Assembly: GCF_034190915.1 (NCBI RefSeq)
Contig: NW_026947503.1
Coordinates: forward strand, 22,588,532-22,652,531
Length of the DNA: 64,000 nt
DNA from: Cavia porcellus
Lineage: Eukaryota > Chordata > Mammalia > Rodentia > Caviidae
Reading direction: 5' to 3'
A model generated the notes under the pieces. That model did no database searches. It saw only the letters and a program-made list of their open reading frames with translations, and was not told where the DNA came from. A program made the translations under genes and the position numbers. Positions 11,287 to 23,685 of the stretch are shown here, piece by piece. Position 1 is the first letter of the stretch. The number at the start of each line of letters is the position of its first letter.

Positions 11287-11600
11287 GTTGGAACATGGAT
11301 GCACCTTGAGACCATAGTATTAAGTGAAATATATCACACTCACAAGCTTAATTATTTCATGGTTTCTCTTTCATGAAATCCAAAACTAAAAATAAAGAGT
11401 AAAAGAAAAGATAGATAATAGGAAGTAGTGAGATAGATGTTTCTCAAATGGAAAGGAGATCAAGAGAGGGAAAAAAGGGAGTGGAGGGGAAGTGAACTGA
11501 AAAAAGAATTAAGATGTGCTATGTATGTGTACCAACTGCTTACAAGGAATATAATCATTTTGTAATACAAATATATATTTAAAAAGCACACCAAAAAAGA
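11287..11600 (+). mobile_element. L1 3' end (ORF2 tail plus 3'UTR), 5'-truncated
   Basis: The left part reads like the L1 ORF2 end ('aacatggatgcaccttgaga', 'taagtgaaatatatcac'). It is followed by a purine-rich 3'UTR and 'gaattaagatgtgctatg', 'gtaccaactgcttacaagg', 'ataatcattttgtaatac', then an A-rich end. It is clearly homologous to the copy at 58555-58975, so both belong to the same L1 subfamily. Confidence 0.75.
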
Positions 11601-11689
11601 AAAAAAAACTAAATAAGAAAGAATACAAATTGAAGTAAAAGGAGAGGAAAGAGAGAGAAGAAGTTCATATTCTGGTCAGTAAAAAACAA

Positions 11690-11855
11690 TATGCATGCTG
11701 AGATGCTGGCATATGCATCTAATCACAGCACTCTGGAGGCTGAGGCAGGGGGATAACCATGAGTTTAAGGCCAGGCTGGGATGCAAAAAGGAGGTCAAGG
11801 TCAGTCCACACTATATAGGAAGACCCTGTCTCAAAAGGAAGAAACAAAAAATACA
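11690..11855 (+). repeat. B1 SINE
   Basis: The 7SL-derived core is evident: 'atctaatcacagcactctgg', 'aggctgaggcagggggata', 'gtttaaggccaggctggg'. An internal quasi-duplication ('gtcaaggtcagtccacac') and 'aagaccctgtctcaaaagg' plus an A-rich tail follow. The internal duplication is typical of rodent B1. Confidence 0.9.
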
Positions 11856-14800
11856 ATATGAACATCCATTTGTCCATGATGATGACCATATAGCAGATAA
11901 TATTTTTTTGTATACCAGATAATTAGCCCAAATCAGTGTCCAGTTAGGAATCTTTTTTCCTTATACATGTTTTTCCATATAGGCACCTGTCTCGTAGAAT
12001 CTGCCTTGAGCTCCTGGAACAAATGGAGCTTGGAAAGCAGGTGGACAAGTATTTATTTGGACCGTTAAGTGATTTCTGCAGCATGGTTTCATATGTTGAA
12101 CCATATGAATTATTGAGAGAAGTTAATTCATATGTACTATTCCATAATGCCTCACATTTCTGAACTTGTTGAGGCAAGAGCAGGAAGCTCTGGAAACTCA
12201 CCAGAGTTTGTAATTTCTCAATGAACATTTTCAAATGAGGATAACTAGTAGTCATGAAAGATGTCAGAAATCCAGTAGAAAGCTCCAAAGACACAAGGGT
12301 GATAATCTTACCCAGTATCAAAGCACTGACCTCATTTAGAAAAAAGATGAACAAACACACACCTTAGACCTGGGGATGCTGCTAAGAAGGATAGAAGGAA
12401 ACAACTCAATTTCCTAACTTTCAGATCTCTGGGAGAAAGGTTGCTACACTGAAGTTAGAAGCCCCTCATTATGTGAACCCACTTGACTGAAAGATGCTTG
12501 CCAGTGTAGGAGGTAGACTACCTGCAGTATAGGCAAGTTGTATGACAAAACCATGTCAACAGAAAGCAACAGAATTCATGAGCACGGTGAGCAGTAAGCT
12601 TACCCAGTGCATATCACTGTCAGGAGTGCTGGAGAGAATACAAGGACTGTTAACATTCACCATGCTTTCAAGAAGTGCTTAAGGTCTTATGGAAGAAAAG
12701 GAGTGAAACAAAGGATAAGGCTGATGTTGATGCAAAGAACATGAAACTGTGAGAATACAAAGAAAGGAGGACATGTGGCATACCAAATATCGTCACATAT
12801 GGAGAATGCTGGAAACCTATTAATTTTTCATTTTCTTTATTAATATCTTACTAATTTATTACAGTCAAAGTATTTGCAGCTGGTGAGAGGTATACTGCCC
12901 AGAAGGCTGTATTCTCTGATAGTATTTTAAGAGAGGTATAAGTATGAGCCATGATAATCTTTTACAAAGTAGGTCCAGGAGATGACTTCATATTTTAAGT
13001 TATTGGACAAAAATGTTGTGTGAAATTATCTCATAACAGGAAGTATACATTATGTTTTATTTTCATTCAGTGATCATTCTACCTTTTTGCCTGATCATAT
13101 TGCCTGTCTCTGCTTTGAGTAACATTCATTAGTTAATGACTTTTAAAAATGAATTTTCTATTAGTATACTTTAATATGTGAAATGCTGTCTTTTTTTTCC
13201 TAACAAAACTCTGTACAATTCTTGCTGGAAAATTTTAATATGCCAATGATAGCAAAAGCATTTCAGAGATATGAAAAGAATCACAAATTATATAGTGCAC
13301 TGAAGAAAAACCGTGATTGATAAAAAAAAAGATATTGTTCACCAATATATAATTTAAGAGTGAACTATGTACAATTTCCTTCATTATCTTGGCAGGCAAA
13401 ATTGAATTAATCTATAATTAATACTACTTGGTTATATATTTTCAAAAGTATAGGCATATTATGTTTATGCAGAAATAAAGTTAGATAATTTTAGTGGTGA
13501 AGTTAAACAGCTATAAAATTTAATTAGATAAGTTGAAAGCTTATCTCTTTCTAATTCTATCATGTCTTGTTTTCAATGATATCATGAATTTGCTATGGCT
13601 CTCTGTGATGCCACAAAAGAACCTGAATCAGTGTGATCCTGTTTCCCAGACCAGATGAAAGTCCATGAGAAATTAATCTCTATAGGTCAAATATATACAT
13701 CTAGACCTACAGTTATATATACAATTGTTTATTTAATCCACTCACTGTAACAGAGATTTTCTTATGTACCAAATTGACAATCTCAAGTAATACTTGAACA
13801 TATTTACTTTTAGTTATACTAGTCTATGTATTTTGTTCAGTCTGATGCAAGACTTGGGGGACATCATGAAAATTATAAAATATTGTCAATCTTGATTTAT
13901 ATCATAACAAGGCAGCGTATAATAAACTCTCTAAATAAGAAAACCTATTTTACTTATCTAGAACAGTATAATTCAAGAAATGTTTGCAGTTAATTATTTT
14001 ACTGAATGAATTCTGAATTCTTTATAGAAGAACATATTAAAATGGAGGGCATTTTCTCTTTGGTTATTATTTGTGTGGAGACAGATCTAAAGAATCCTGG
14101 AAACGGTCACAGAAAAAGTGAACCACAAGATACATGAATATTTTGAAGTCTTTGTTTTGCACCCACAGCACCAATCACAGCATCTGGTGACAGTGGACAT
14201 GTTCTTCATCCTTTTTTCATGATTCTGAATGGGTAAATCTCCCTATCACCCATATAAGAAAGGAAAAGTATTTTTAGAAAGAGAAGATATAGTAAAAAAG
14301 AGTAAAAAATTAATGTTCACAATTGAAATTTCCTACAATCTCAGAATTTTTATATTATAGATATTAATGGAGTAAATTGCATAACTAAAATAAATAACAT
14401 AAAACTGATTTATTTAGGACAACTGTCATTCTGCTAATATGCACATTCCTCATTGACGTAAACTCAGTAGTTGCCAGTAATAAGAAATGCTCGCAGAGCC
14501 AAGAAGAAAATGAGAGGAAACCACATGTCTACTTGAATATTCACCAGAATGCCTCAGATATTTGTTTACTGCTGATGTTTTTCTTGGCATGTCACTTTCA
14601 AATATTCTCTGGCTCTGCCTAAGACATTTCTTTGCAAAGAAAAGAAAAATATACAATAATTTCATCTGAATTTCCAGTTGTCAATCTTTGTAAAGGTCAA
14701 AGTATAATACATAACAGAAGTCAACAAGTGATGAAAAGTCTCATTTTAAGCAGCAAAGTGACTCTCTAATACAGTAAGTGGCATAAAATACTCTCTAATA

Positions 14801-15689
14801 CAATAAGTGGAATAAAAATCAAGTTAGGCTAGGAAAATAACATCCGATAATCAATTTATAAGCTATTTAATTAATTGGTTTATATTTTTCATTAATAAGT
14901 ATAATAACAAGCAATGGATCATATTCAAATCAGTGTCAATTCTCACAAACATAGTTCTCTAAAAGCAGCATATCCCACACTGTATGCACTATGGTTCTAC
15001 TCTTATTTAAAAACTCATTTTATATCATCTGCCTCCAAATACTTAGATTTATTCATTCTGCATTACTCTGGATATTGTTTCTGCACAACTCTCCATTTGA
15101 TTTATGTCCCTGTTATGGTACTTATTGCACTAACAGTATTACTTCTTAGTTTATTGTTCTATTTCTTTTCACCAACTTGCTCTTCCTTAAACTGTACATG
15201 GCATAATGTGCCTTACCCACTTTCTGAAACACTAACACAATAGGTGAAAATTATTGGTCGTTCTCTGCCTCTGACATATAACATAGTCCTATAAAATTAT
15301 CTTTAGTCAGAGCAAGAAATGTATATAGAATCTACAGTGACATTTGACCTCAGTTAAACTCAGTGACTACAAAGATTGAAGCAATCCTATTCCATTATCA
15401 ATTTGTGTTATTCAGTTGGTAGAGAATGATTTTCATAAGTGTCTAAGAGGAACAACATACACTCTTGATTGATCCTAGTAAAGAAACAATTGCAATAGCA
15501 GAAAAACTCAAGATTCCTACCAAATGTTTAAGCATGTATATGACCACATGGATTAATCATACAACTAAGAATTTTTATAGTACTTCTATGTGTTATCCTT
15601 CTTTTTGTAGATGGATATTGGTATACAAGTCCCTAAATTCATTTTGGTTTTGTGTTGTTGTTTTCGTTTCATTTCTTTCCTTTCCTTTC
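11856..15689. other. Unassigned AT-rich sequence with one unexplained 138-codon ORF
   Basis: I recognise no repeat family here apart from a 29-bp tandem duplication near 14762-14818. The longest open frame is 138 codons on the minus strand (11944-12360). It starts with a hydrophobic stretch and has no motif I recognise. No poly(A) tail, target duplication or splice context identifies it, so I do not call it a gene. Confidence 0.35.
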
Positions 15690-15750
15690 CTTTTTTTTTT
15701 ATTTTTATTTTTATTTTATTTTATTTTATTTTATTTTTTTTTTTGGTCTT
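15690..15750. repeat. T/A-rich simple repeat, (TTTTA)n
   Basis: The run of TTTTA and T blocks is the expanded A-tail of the adjacent antisense B1. Confidence 0.85.
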
Positions 15751-15894
15751 TTTGAGACAGTGTCTCGCTATGTAGTTCAGACTGGCCTTGAGCATACTTT
15801 GTAGCCAGGCTGGTCTCCAATTTGAAAAGATCCTCCTGCCTTAGCCTCCCAGGGCTGGGATTACAGGCATACACCACCACACACGGTGCTCAAT
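15751..15894 (-). repeat. B1 SINE, antisense
   Basis: Starting from its tail, 'tttgagacagtgtctcgcta' is followed by 'gtagccaggctggtctccaa', 'tcctcctgccttagcctccc' and 'ctgggattacaggcatac'. The monomer is near full length with the rodent internal duplication ('agactggccttgagc' and 'ccaggctggtctcc'). Confidence 0.93.
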
Positions 15895-17924
15895 TTGTTT
15901 GATTTATACTTTTGATTCTCCACATTTTGGGAAAATAGTGAAAAAATTTTTGGTAAATTAAATGACTAAAGATCTTGCCTTTAGGATAATGGTTTTGTTT
16001 TATTGATTCTTTCTTTAAATCATCTTGTAAGTGATGTCATTGTAGGTCCTTTTTCCAAAATCATGAAAATATTTGGACCAGAAAATTTTTACATTGTTAA
16101 TTAGTATAAAGATATACATTCTAAGGCTTTAGATAATTAACTTCATTTTAACAATTTTTCTAAATGTTCCAGAACAAAAACAACATGACACATGTAATTA
16201 TTTAAGTAAAATTATGTTATTTACTTAATTATTCAGACTTTAAACAAATTAATAATGTTACACTATTTACCTGGGTTTTTAAATAACTGACATACTACTC
16301 TAAATCTTCATAAAACAGTATATTTTTTACACTATCTTATTTGGTTGAAATTCACAATATTTTACAAACATCTATGATTTTTTAATCAAAGTACACTTTA
16401 AGAGATTTTTAATAATTAAAGTATATTATTAGAATTTAAACTGTTGAAGAATGTGGACTATGAACTATTTTAAAAAATTTACTCCATTTTCAGACCTTTA
16501 AATATAACTGCTTAATTTTTGAAGTTTAACTAATTTTTGAGGGATCTATCTGTGCTTTGTAAAGTATTTTCTTCTAAAAGAAGATGCAGCACATTTACAC
16601 AAAATCCTTGAAATTTCCCTTCCGCATACCACCTATATTTCTAGTGGTTTCAATACACTACTTTAAATCAGAATAGTTTATAAAGTAAAAAGCCATTTGC
16701 TTGTTGTACATAAAATAAAATTTCTTCATAAAAACTGATTTTTCACAAAAAAGACAAGGTATAGCCAGGTAGGTAGATAACGATGCACACATGAATGATA
16801 TACCCATGTTCTAGCAGCCAAGAGGAAGTAAATGTCAAAGAGTCATTTTATTTTAATGTCAGAATATAATTTATAATACTGTAGTACAAATCTCAATTTC
16901 ACTGTATTCATTTTAAGTGCTCTATAGCCCATGAAATCTATGCTTATTTATTTATTTATTTATTTATTTATTCAGCACATTCCAAATGTAAGCACTATTT
17001 ATAGAATTGAACAGGGTGAAAAACTTTGAAGATAAGATTCTTGCCACAAGTCAGCTAGTAGAAGAATAACTAAAATGTAAAGTAATATGGAATATTTTGG
17101 GTTTAAGAAAGAATTATAGCGGGATATCTGATATTGCAGAAGTTAGTGTGATGATGTGGTCTAGAAGAAAACTGCTCTGAGGAAGTGAGATTTGAACTCG
17201 GAAATAAACTTCATAAACAGAAGTCAGACTTAGATGTGTAGAAACAATCTGAGAGAACATCTCAGCTGGGAAAGCAGCTGTCAAATGACAGCTGTAGGAG
17301 ATTTAAGCAAACGCATCAGAGAAGGTGAGAGGTTAATGAAGAGGAATAATTGGGAAGCAAGGCTGAAAAACGAGTCTGAAGCATATTTGGGGGATTTAAA
17401 TAACATGAAATTTTCTCTCTAGCTTAAAACTTGCAGTGAACTACATTTTTGTTACAGAGGGACAGAAAGATTTTTGGATTATTTGACTGATTCTAAAACC
17501 TATCTCAAAATCTGAGAATTCTAAAATAGCCTACATAATTTTCAACAAGAAAGGTATTTTGAAGATACACAAATAAAGACAGCATAATTCAGCAGAAAAG
17601 AGCAAATAAGCTAAATAGAGTTAAAAAGGAGCCCAGAATCAGATCTATATACCTGATATGCAGAAAAAGCACAATTACAAGTCTTTTTTGCTCCCTACAT
17701 ATTTTTTCACTCATTAGTACATGCATGCAATTCAATAAATGCTGGTATATTCTTAGAACGTCTGTGTAGATTTTTTTAAAATATAAATCCTGATTTTTGT
17801 CTATCATACACACACAATATATATATATATAATCTATCATAAATTGATAGATTTTTAAAACAAAAGTTAAATAAATAAATCCAATTTTTAAAGAGATGCA
17901 CACAAAATTTCAAAAATTACTTCT
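15895..17924. other. Unassigned AT-rich sequence
   Basis: No gene or repeat family recognised apart from a short TTTA repeat at 16944-16972. A stretch near 17180-17350 vaguely resembles an old dispersed repeat ('gaggaagtgagatttgaac'), but I cannot assign it. Confidence 0.4.
16944..16972. repeat. (TTTA)n microsatellite
   Basis: About seven tandem TTTA units with no recognisable SINE body attached. Confidence 0.9.
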
Positions 17925-18600
17925 GAAAAGATATGTTGGTGGCTATGATATATGTAAAGTGGTGTTCAACTTCATTAGCTATCATGAAATGTAAATTAAA
18001 ATCATAATAGCATATCTTTAAACTCCTATTAGATTACATTAAAAATCAAATAGTAGCCAGTTCAAATAATGCTGCCACTGTTTGCTAAGTAAGAATGAGA
18101 GGAGAAATGTTACGAGGAATGTAAGAGGAATGTTATCTAAGATAATCATGCAATTTTTCTTGGCTATAGCAATTCCACTCCTAATTATGTGTCAAATGAT
18201 GAGTATTTTGTTTTTAAAAAGATATAGATGCAAATTCGACAACCCCTTATAGTTTTACTAATAGTAGCTGCAAAATGAAAACAACCTAACACACATCAAT
18301 AAGGGCTAAATAAATTGTATACAAATGGAAAATAAATAACACTATGAATAATTCTCCTAAGTGCTGTGTTGACAAAAGTCAAACACAAAAATTTTTAAAT
18401 AGTATGATTTCATTTAAATTTCAAAACAGGAGTCAAAATAATGATTATTTTTGTAGGACAGTTACTGACTGGAGTGAACTATATTAGTGCCTTCCAGGAA
18501 ACCACACATTGCCCACATTCAGCTTTACATGTGACTTGTTCATTCATATACACCCGAAGATCTCAACATTTAAGATTTATGAACTTTGAGGAAATTATTC
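17925..18600 (+). mobile_element. Ancient L1 3' end
   Basis: Diverged text of the ORF2 3' region reads in order: 'gttcaacttcattagctatc', 'gaaatgtaaattaaaatcat', 'tggctatagcaattccactc', 'aaatgaaaacaacctaacac' and 'aataagggctaaataaattg'. Stops occur throughout. This is an old mammalian L1 (L1M-like), much more diverged than the antisense L1 at 5-10 kb. Confidence 0.7.
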
Positions 18601-18816
18601 TTTAACTTAAAGCAGAAAAATAAATAAATTTTAGAAAGTATATTGCTTTTTAAATTTCTCATCCATATTTTAACTGAGTCCATTTGTTACTTTTTTCTTC
18701 CTTGTCTCATTTATTATTGTCACTCTTCTTTTCTGTTGGCCATGTTTTTGCATCTTTTGCCTTTGTTCTCAATAATAAATATTGTCCTTGGTGTTGCTTA
18801 TGTTCATGTATAAGAC

Positions 18817-18960
18817 AATAATGGTAACTGCTAACAATTGCATAGTATTGTGCTAAGTGTTTTATAGGCAGTATCTCCTTTAATTTACACAGTAAATTCA
18901 TGAACTATTATGATTTTCTGACTGCACTTTGAAAGATTAACATACAAAACTGGACTTCAA
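18817..18960 (+). repeat. MIR SINE
   Basis: The conserved core region is visible as 'tattgtgctaagtgttttat' and 'gcagtatctcctttaattta', with a weaker downstream match 'tgcactttgaaagattaac'. MIR is an ancient tRNA-derived mammalian SINE, and the divergence is as expected. Confidence 0.75.
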
Positions 18961-19690
18961 ACATACAGAGATCTACTACATGGAAGACTTCATGTTCTTA
19001 AACATAATAGTAAATGAAAGCCTAAAAACAGAAAGAACTTTAACTCCCTAGATCATTTCATGTTAGCAGTAAGTAACAAAATTTTACAAATACTCCAACC
19101 CAGGTCAGACAATGAAAACAAATTTATGGAGTGCATTATAAAATCAAAGTTTAGGATGAGCACAAGGAGTCTGAGTAGAAGCAGGTGTTCCGTAATGCTG
19201 TGAAATTATTCAAAATTGTGACACCTAATGGTCTTTTTCATTCACTATCACTTTTGGTGAAAAGTAGTGCCTAAATATCACACACATAGTTAAAATCATA
19301 AATTCAACTTTTTAATGTTAGAATTCATCATTATTCTTTACTTTATGGAATCTTTTAGAAAATAATTTATTTTCTAGCAAAATATTTGTCAAAAGTTCTA
19401 GTTTCCTGGATTTTAGTTCATCATCCTTTTGCTTTAAAATTTAGCTTTTACAGTTTAGCTTTTTAAAACTAAAATATAATGTGTGAAGAATTATATCATT
19501 TTTATAAAACATTTTATAATTCATCTTCTTTTCAAATTACACAAACCTAACAGAATTACAATAAGTAAAGGTACTGAGTCATACTCATAAACTGTTTACT
19601 AAAATACACCTAAGATGCGATTCAAATTGTTTTGAATTGTTCAAATCTAGCAATCATTTAAAGAAGAATAAACATTAATCTTTTCCAAAC
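18961..19690. other. Unassigned AT-rich sequence
   Basis: Nothing recognised. The left boundary of the following ancient L1 is diffuse. Confidence 0.4.
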
Positions 19691-19893
19691 TTTTCCAAAA
19701 TAGAAAAGCAGGAAACACTCCCTAACTCACTCTAGAAAGTCAACATTTTGAGAATGACTGAAGCCATACAAGACACTTTAAAGGAAGAAAATTATGCACC
19801 AGTATCTTTGATTAAAGTCCTCAAAGGCATAGTACTGAACTAAATTCAAAAACACATTCAAAACCATTAAAAATAATTATTCACTATGACCAA

Positions 19894-20552
19894 ATGAGTT
19901 TTATTTCTAAAGAGTGGTTCAGTATATTACAGTCAATTGATGCAACATCTGATGTGATACCACAGCAACAGAATAAAAAAATCCAAAGTCACCTAATCAT
20001 CTTAACTGACACAGGTGAATTTTGCAAATCTCAACACCTTCTCATGATAAGAATGAGACAAAGAGTAGAAAGAATCCTTCAACAACAACAACAAAAGGCT
20101 GCATATGAAAATCACATGGCTAATATACTCAATGATGGAAAACTAACAACCTTTTCTCAAAAATCAGGACATGAAAAAATTCTCTCTTAATGTACACTAG
20201 AAATGAGGTAATAAAAGTACATCTGTCTGTAAATTATATGGCTTTTTATCTAGAAAACCAAAAGATTCCACAACAAAAATCTTTAGAACTGATACATTCA
20301 GTGAGGTTGTATGATACAAATATTCAAATTACAAAAATCAGTTATTCTGCACAGCAGGTAACACTAAGCTATTTTCTTTACAACAGCATCAAAATAATAA
20401 CATATTTTAGAAATAACATAGGAGACAAAAAGATGTGCACTGAAAACTTTAAAATGTTACTAGAAAAAATAGAGAACAATGTAAGAAATAAATGTGCTCA
20501 TACACTGGAGAATTTAATATTGTTAACATGCATAATAGAATTTTTTTTCTAA
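19894..20552 (+). pseudogene. Ancient L1 ORF2 reverse-transcriptase fragment
   Basis: Two consecutive open stretches, 19894-20190 and 20190-20552 in a different frame, carry ORF2 text. The second contains 'YLENQKIPQQKSLELIHS', corresponding to the segment right after the RT active site in L1, and 'CTENFKMLLEKIENN', corresponding to the region upstream of the thumb. The active-site FADD is not readable ('LSVNYMAFYLEN' at that place). The frame change and in-frame losses make it a pseudogene. The insertion at 20539 truncates its end. Confidence 0.7.
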
Positions 20553-21039
20553 CAATGCTGCTGAAGCCTCTTTAAAGGCTCTAGTAAGACTCTATTAAAT
20601 AAAAGTAAGGACATTATCCTGAGGGTGAAGAACCATAGGTATCAAGATGACTATTTTTAGGTAAGAGATGATTACCTATGATTATCCCCCAATATAGAGC
20701 ATCTTTATGTTGGGAACAGAACAAAAATCACTCATATTCTAATTTTACTAAATACGTGGAATAGACATCACCTGAACAATGCATACACACAGTAACTTCA
20801 CAGGCTAAAGACTGGTTTGCAACAAAGTGGTTTAATCACCCTGGAATTAAGCCCAATGGCACTCATTGGTCCTGTGGAGCCAATTTGTGGCCCTGGCTAC
20901 CCCATGGATGCATAGGAAGATGCTTTCTGGGATTTGCATGGTTACAAAGTAGAAGTGTCAAAAGTACTGACAAACCTGTAAATTTACCCTGCCTATAGCT
21001 TTCAAGGTCTAGGGGTCTGTTTTACTAGTATGATCATTT

Positions 21040-21410
21040 GGCTTCAGTTTTTATCCCTTCCCTAGAGTTAGAGGATGTCATCCAACATATCAAGGCTTTA
21101 ACTAACTATACTCAACAGACTTTTAAGCTACACTGTAATGAGTCTCTCTCATCAATGAAGAAGTAAAATTAATAAGACAAACCATCCTCTAAAATCAGAT
21201 GCCACTAGACATTCTAACAGCAGCAAAAGAGGATACTTGTGCAATTGTCAAAGCTAGATGTTGTGTATACATTTCCAGTCCTTCTGGAATATCTCAAGAT
21301 ATTAGACAACAAATAAATGACATGTCATATTCTGAAATTCCCTGGACATTCTCCTCATCATCTTTATTGAAAGCTATTACAGGTTCTTCTTGGTGGCTAT
21401 ATTCATAAGT
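21040..21410 (+). pseudogene. Degenerate retroviral env transmembrane-subunit fragment
   Basis: The open stretch at 21199-21408 contains the retroviral TM signature: a conserved leader ending 'DILTAAKEDTC' followed by a C-X6-CC cysteine motif and 'VYIS'. This is the hallmark of gammaretrovirus-like (class I) and some other env transmembrane subunits. Upstream, around 21060-21170, another frame carries heptad-like text ('LEDVIQHIKALTNYTQQTF'), as expected for the N-terminal helical region. Frameshifts and stops separate the parts, so no functional protein can be made. It is an old endogenous fragment. Confidence 0.7.
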
Positions 21411-21639
21411 ATGCTTCTGATTTTATTTGGCTCAATACATACTTAATTGTTTCTGTGACCTTGTCTCTTCCAGACTGAAAGATACACATCTACCCAAGAC
21501 AAGAACGCCTGGTGCCTACCAAGGATTTTTCAATAGACTGTCTGTGGAGTATCTCTGACAGTGGATCACAACTATGACCCTTTTCAGCTGTCTTTGCCCT
21601 TTGCTTCTTCATGGCTGTTATTGGTACTTCTTCAGAGGA

Positions 21640-22222
21640 GGGACTATAATAGGTAACCTAGATAGAAATATTACAGGCAGTCAGAAAGAGCTAAGCCTTT
21701 GAAAGGTCAATGGAGAAGAAACTTGACTGGAAGTGTTTTCACTGAAGGCCAGGCCTCAAGGATAAGAATCACTCACCCATATACTTCCCCTAGGGATGAA
21801 AACAGTGATTGCTATTCTTCTTAGTAGGCAACAATCACTTGGGATGGAGGACCAAGCTTCCTTACTTACCTCTTTGTCTGGCCATGTGCCCCTGCTACAG
21901 GACTTGTTTCCCCATTTGATCCTCACTTAACCAATGTTACCCTAGTCACTATACTGTTTTACCCTTATTTTTTGACCATAGTTTTTTCCCAACTCACACC
22001 CATCCTATGATTTGCATTTGGACCAGTATTACCTGAGTAACTATCCTTGTCATCTTATTGATTGGTTAGAGTTCTGCCCTACCTTGAGTCCACCTCATGA
22101 GATGGCTTTGCTAAATAAAATACCCTTTAGAGATGGGGCTAATGGGCAACCTACTTTCTGGACCTCCTTCTGCACCTCTTAGAGAGAAGCTTTCTTACTC
22201 TCAATAAATTCATCCTACTCTT
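21640..22222 (+). other. Retroviral 3' LTR U3-R segment within the retrocopy
   Basis: Downstream of env, a purine-rich stretch 'cagaggagggacta' near 21632 could be the polypurine tract. An LTR-like sequence follows, with a promoter-like 'gctaaataaaatacc' near 22110 and the R/poly(A) region 'agagaagctttcttactctc' plus 'aataaattc'. U5 is absent. The start of U3 is uncertain. Confidence 0.5.
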
Positions 22223-22991
22223 AAAAAAAACATCAAAATATAATACTGTCCAGCGAGAACTACAGAATCAATGCAGTCCTTATCAAAGTCCTCATAATAT
22301 ATAATTGTAAATACAAAAATCTGTACCAAAATTCATATGGTGTCTCAAGGAACCCTGGAGAGGCAAACAATTTTGATAAAAGCAGTTGATAGTCTCGCTC
22401 TTCTTGATTTGAAATTTGTTACGAGTCTGCAAGCATCAAAACTATTTAGTATTGATATAAATGTAGAAATAAAGCCAATGGAACAGAATAAAGAGCACAA
22501 AAATATAGCTCCATGTATATGATCAGATAATTTTCCAGTAGAGTCCTAAGATCATTCAATGGGAAAATGGCAATCTTTGCAACAAATAGTGCTTAGAAAG
22601 TATATGTTTGAATGCAAAATAAGACCCTTTGTTACGGTATATTTAAAAAATCAGCAAAATGAATGAAATATTGAAACATGAGAGCTAAAGCTATGAAACT
22701 CTTAAAAGTAAAATAGGGAGGAAGCTTCATTGTATTTGGCAGTGATTTTTTTGATATGACAGAAAATCTTGACAACAAAGGCAAAAATAAACTGGATATC
22801 ATCAAAATGAAAGGATATGTACATCAAAGCATACTATAAACTAAGTGAATAGTGCATAGAATGGAAAAAAACATTCACAAGAATATATAAGCAAATCCTA
22901 AATTTCAAAAACAACAAAAATACAACCAAGTTTGTTTAAAAAAAGGCAAAGATTTGAATAAACATTTCTCCAGAAAGATATGCACATGGCC

Positions 22992-23639
22992 CAGGATTTA
23001 GCTCAGCTGATTAAATACCTGCCTGGCAAGTACAAGGTTATCAGGTCCTGTCCTAGATCCCCGATCTCCCAAAGGAGTGTACGGTGGAGGTTTAATTTTT
23101 AAAAAAAGACAAATCATATGATTTTTAGGGCTCCAGGAGGGTCAAAACCCTTTAGTTAAGCTTGAGGCTTCCAGGGTAAAGACAAAGGATTTTCTGGGTC
23201 AGTCCACTATATTAGGACCAAGGACAAAGGGCAGAGAAACTGAGGAAAGTGGAAGCAATGAGCAGCACCTTGGGAGTCAGCTCAAGGACTTCTCCAAGTA
23301 ATAAATCAAGTCAATTCAGTAGCACTGTCTTACCACGAAGACATCAGGAAGTGAGACTGTAGGCGTAATCTTTGCAGCTGCAGTCTCTACCTAGTTAATT
23401 TGGGTTGGAGCCAAGTATCCACAGCTGTGGCCTTATCTTGCCCTTTGAAGTATCTCTGGCCTCACAGGCCACTTCAGGCCTCAGTCAGGACCAGTGATTC
23501 ACAGAGGTTCACTTACTATGAATCAGCTCCAGTTGCTAGGCCTAGTACAGACTCACAGATAAACATAAAAAGCCATTTAATAAAATTGAAATCCTGCTCA
23601 GAGCCACTTCATAGCGGTCATGAGTTTGATCCTTGATAC

Positions 23640-23678
<39 letters not shown>
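22992..23678 (+). mobile_element. ID-bracketed composite insertion in the ancient L1
   Basis: The insertion has 14-bp imperfect duplications of L1 sequence at its ends (22978-22991 'atatgcacatggcc', 23679-23692 'atatgcaaatgtcc'). Its left end is an ID SINE ('ggatttagctcagctgatta', 'acctgcctggcaagtac'). Its right end is an ID 3' half ('cggtcatgagtttgatcc') with an (AT)n tail. About 0.45 kb between them (~23110-23570) is unassigned. The simplest reading is an ID SINE that later received another insertion. An alternative is two separate IDs with captured sequence between. Confidence 0.6.

Positions 23679-23682
<4 letters not shown>
23644..23682. repeat. (AT)n microsatellite
   Basis: About 19 uninterrupted AT units at the 3' end of an ID-like sequence, probably grown from its A-rich tail. 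Confidence 0.95.

Positions 23683-23685
<3 letters not shown>

Larger units (their letters stand above)
20539..22232 (+). mobile_element. Retrocopy of an endogenous-retrovirus env-LTR transcript
   Basis: The block contains a degenerate env region followed by LTR-like U3 and R sequence. It ends 'ctctcaataaattcatcc...ctactctt' and then eight A's. The end lies 14 nt after AATAAA, as at a retroviral R-region poly(A) site, and no U5 follows. Both flanks carry a copy of the same part of the host L1 (20523-20538 'ttaacatgcataatag', 22233-22248 'tcaaaatataatactg', diverged), consistent with a target duplication. It therefore looks like an L1-mobilised, 5'-truncated retroviral mRNA and not a provirus. 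The R motif is shared with the solo LTR at 25226-25790. Confidence 0.6.

Noticed and set aside
17180..17350. Resemblance to a dispersed mammalian repeat ('gaggaagtgagatttgaac')
   Set aside because: The match is too short and too diverged to assign to a family from memory.
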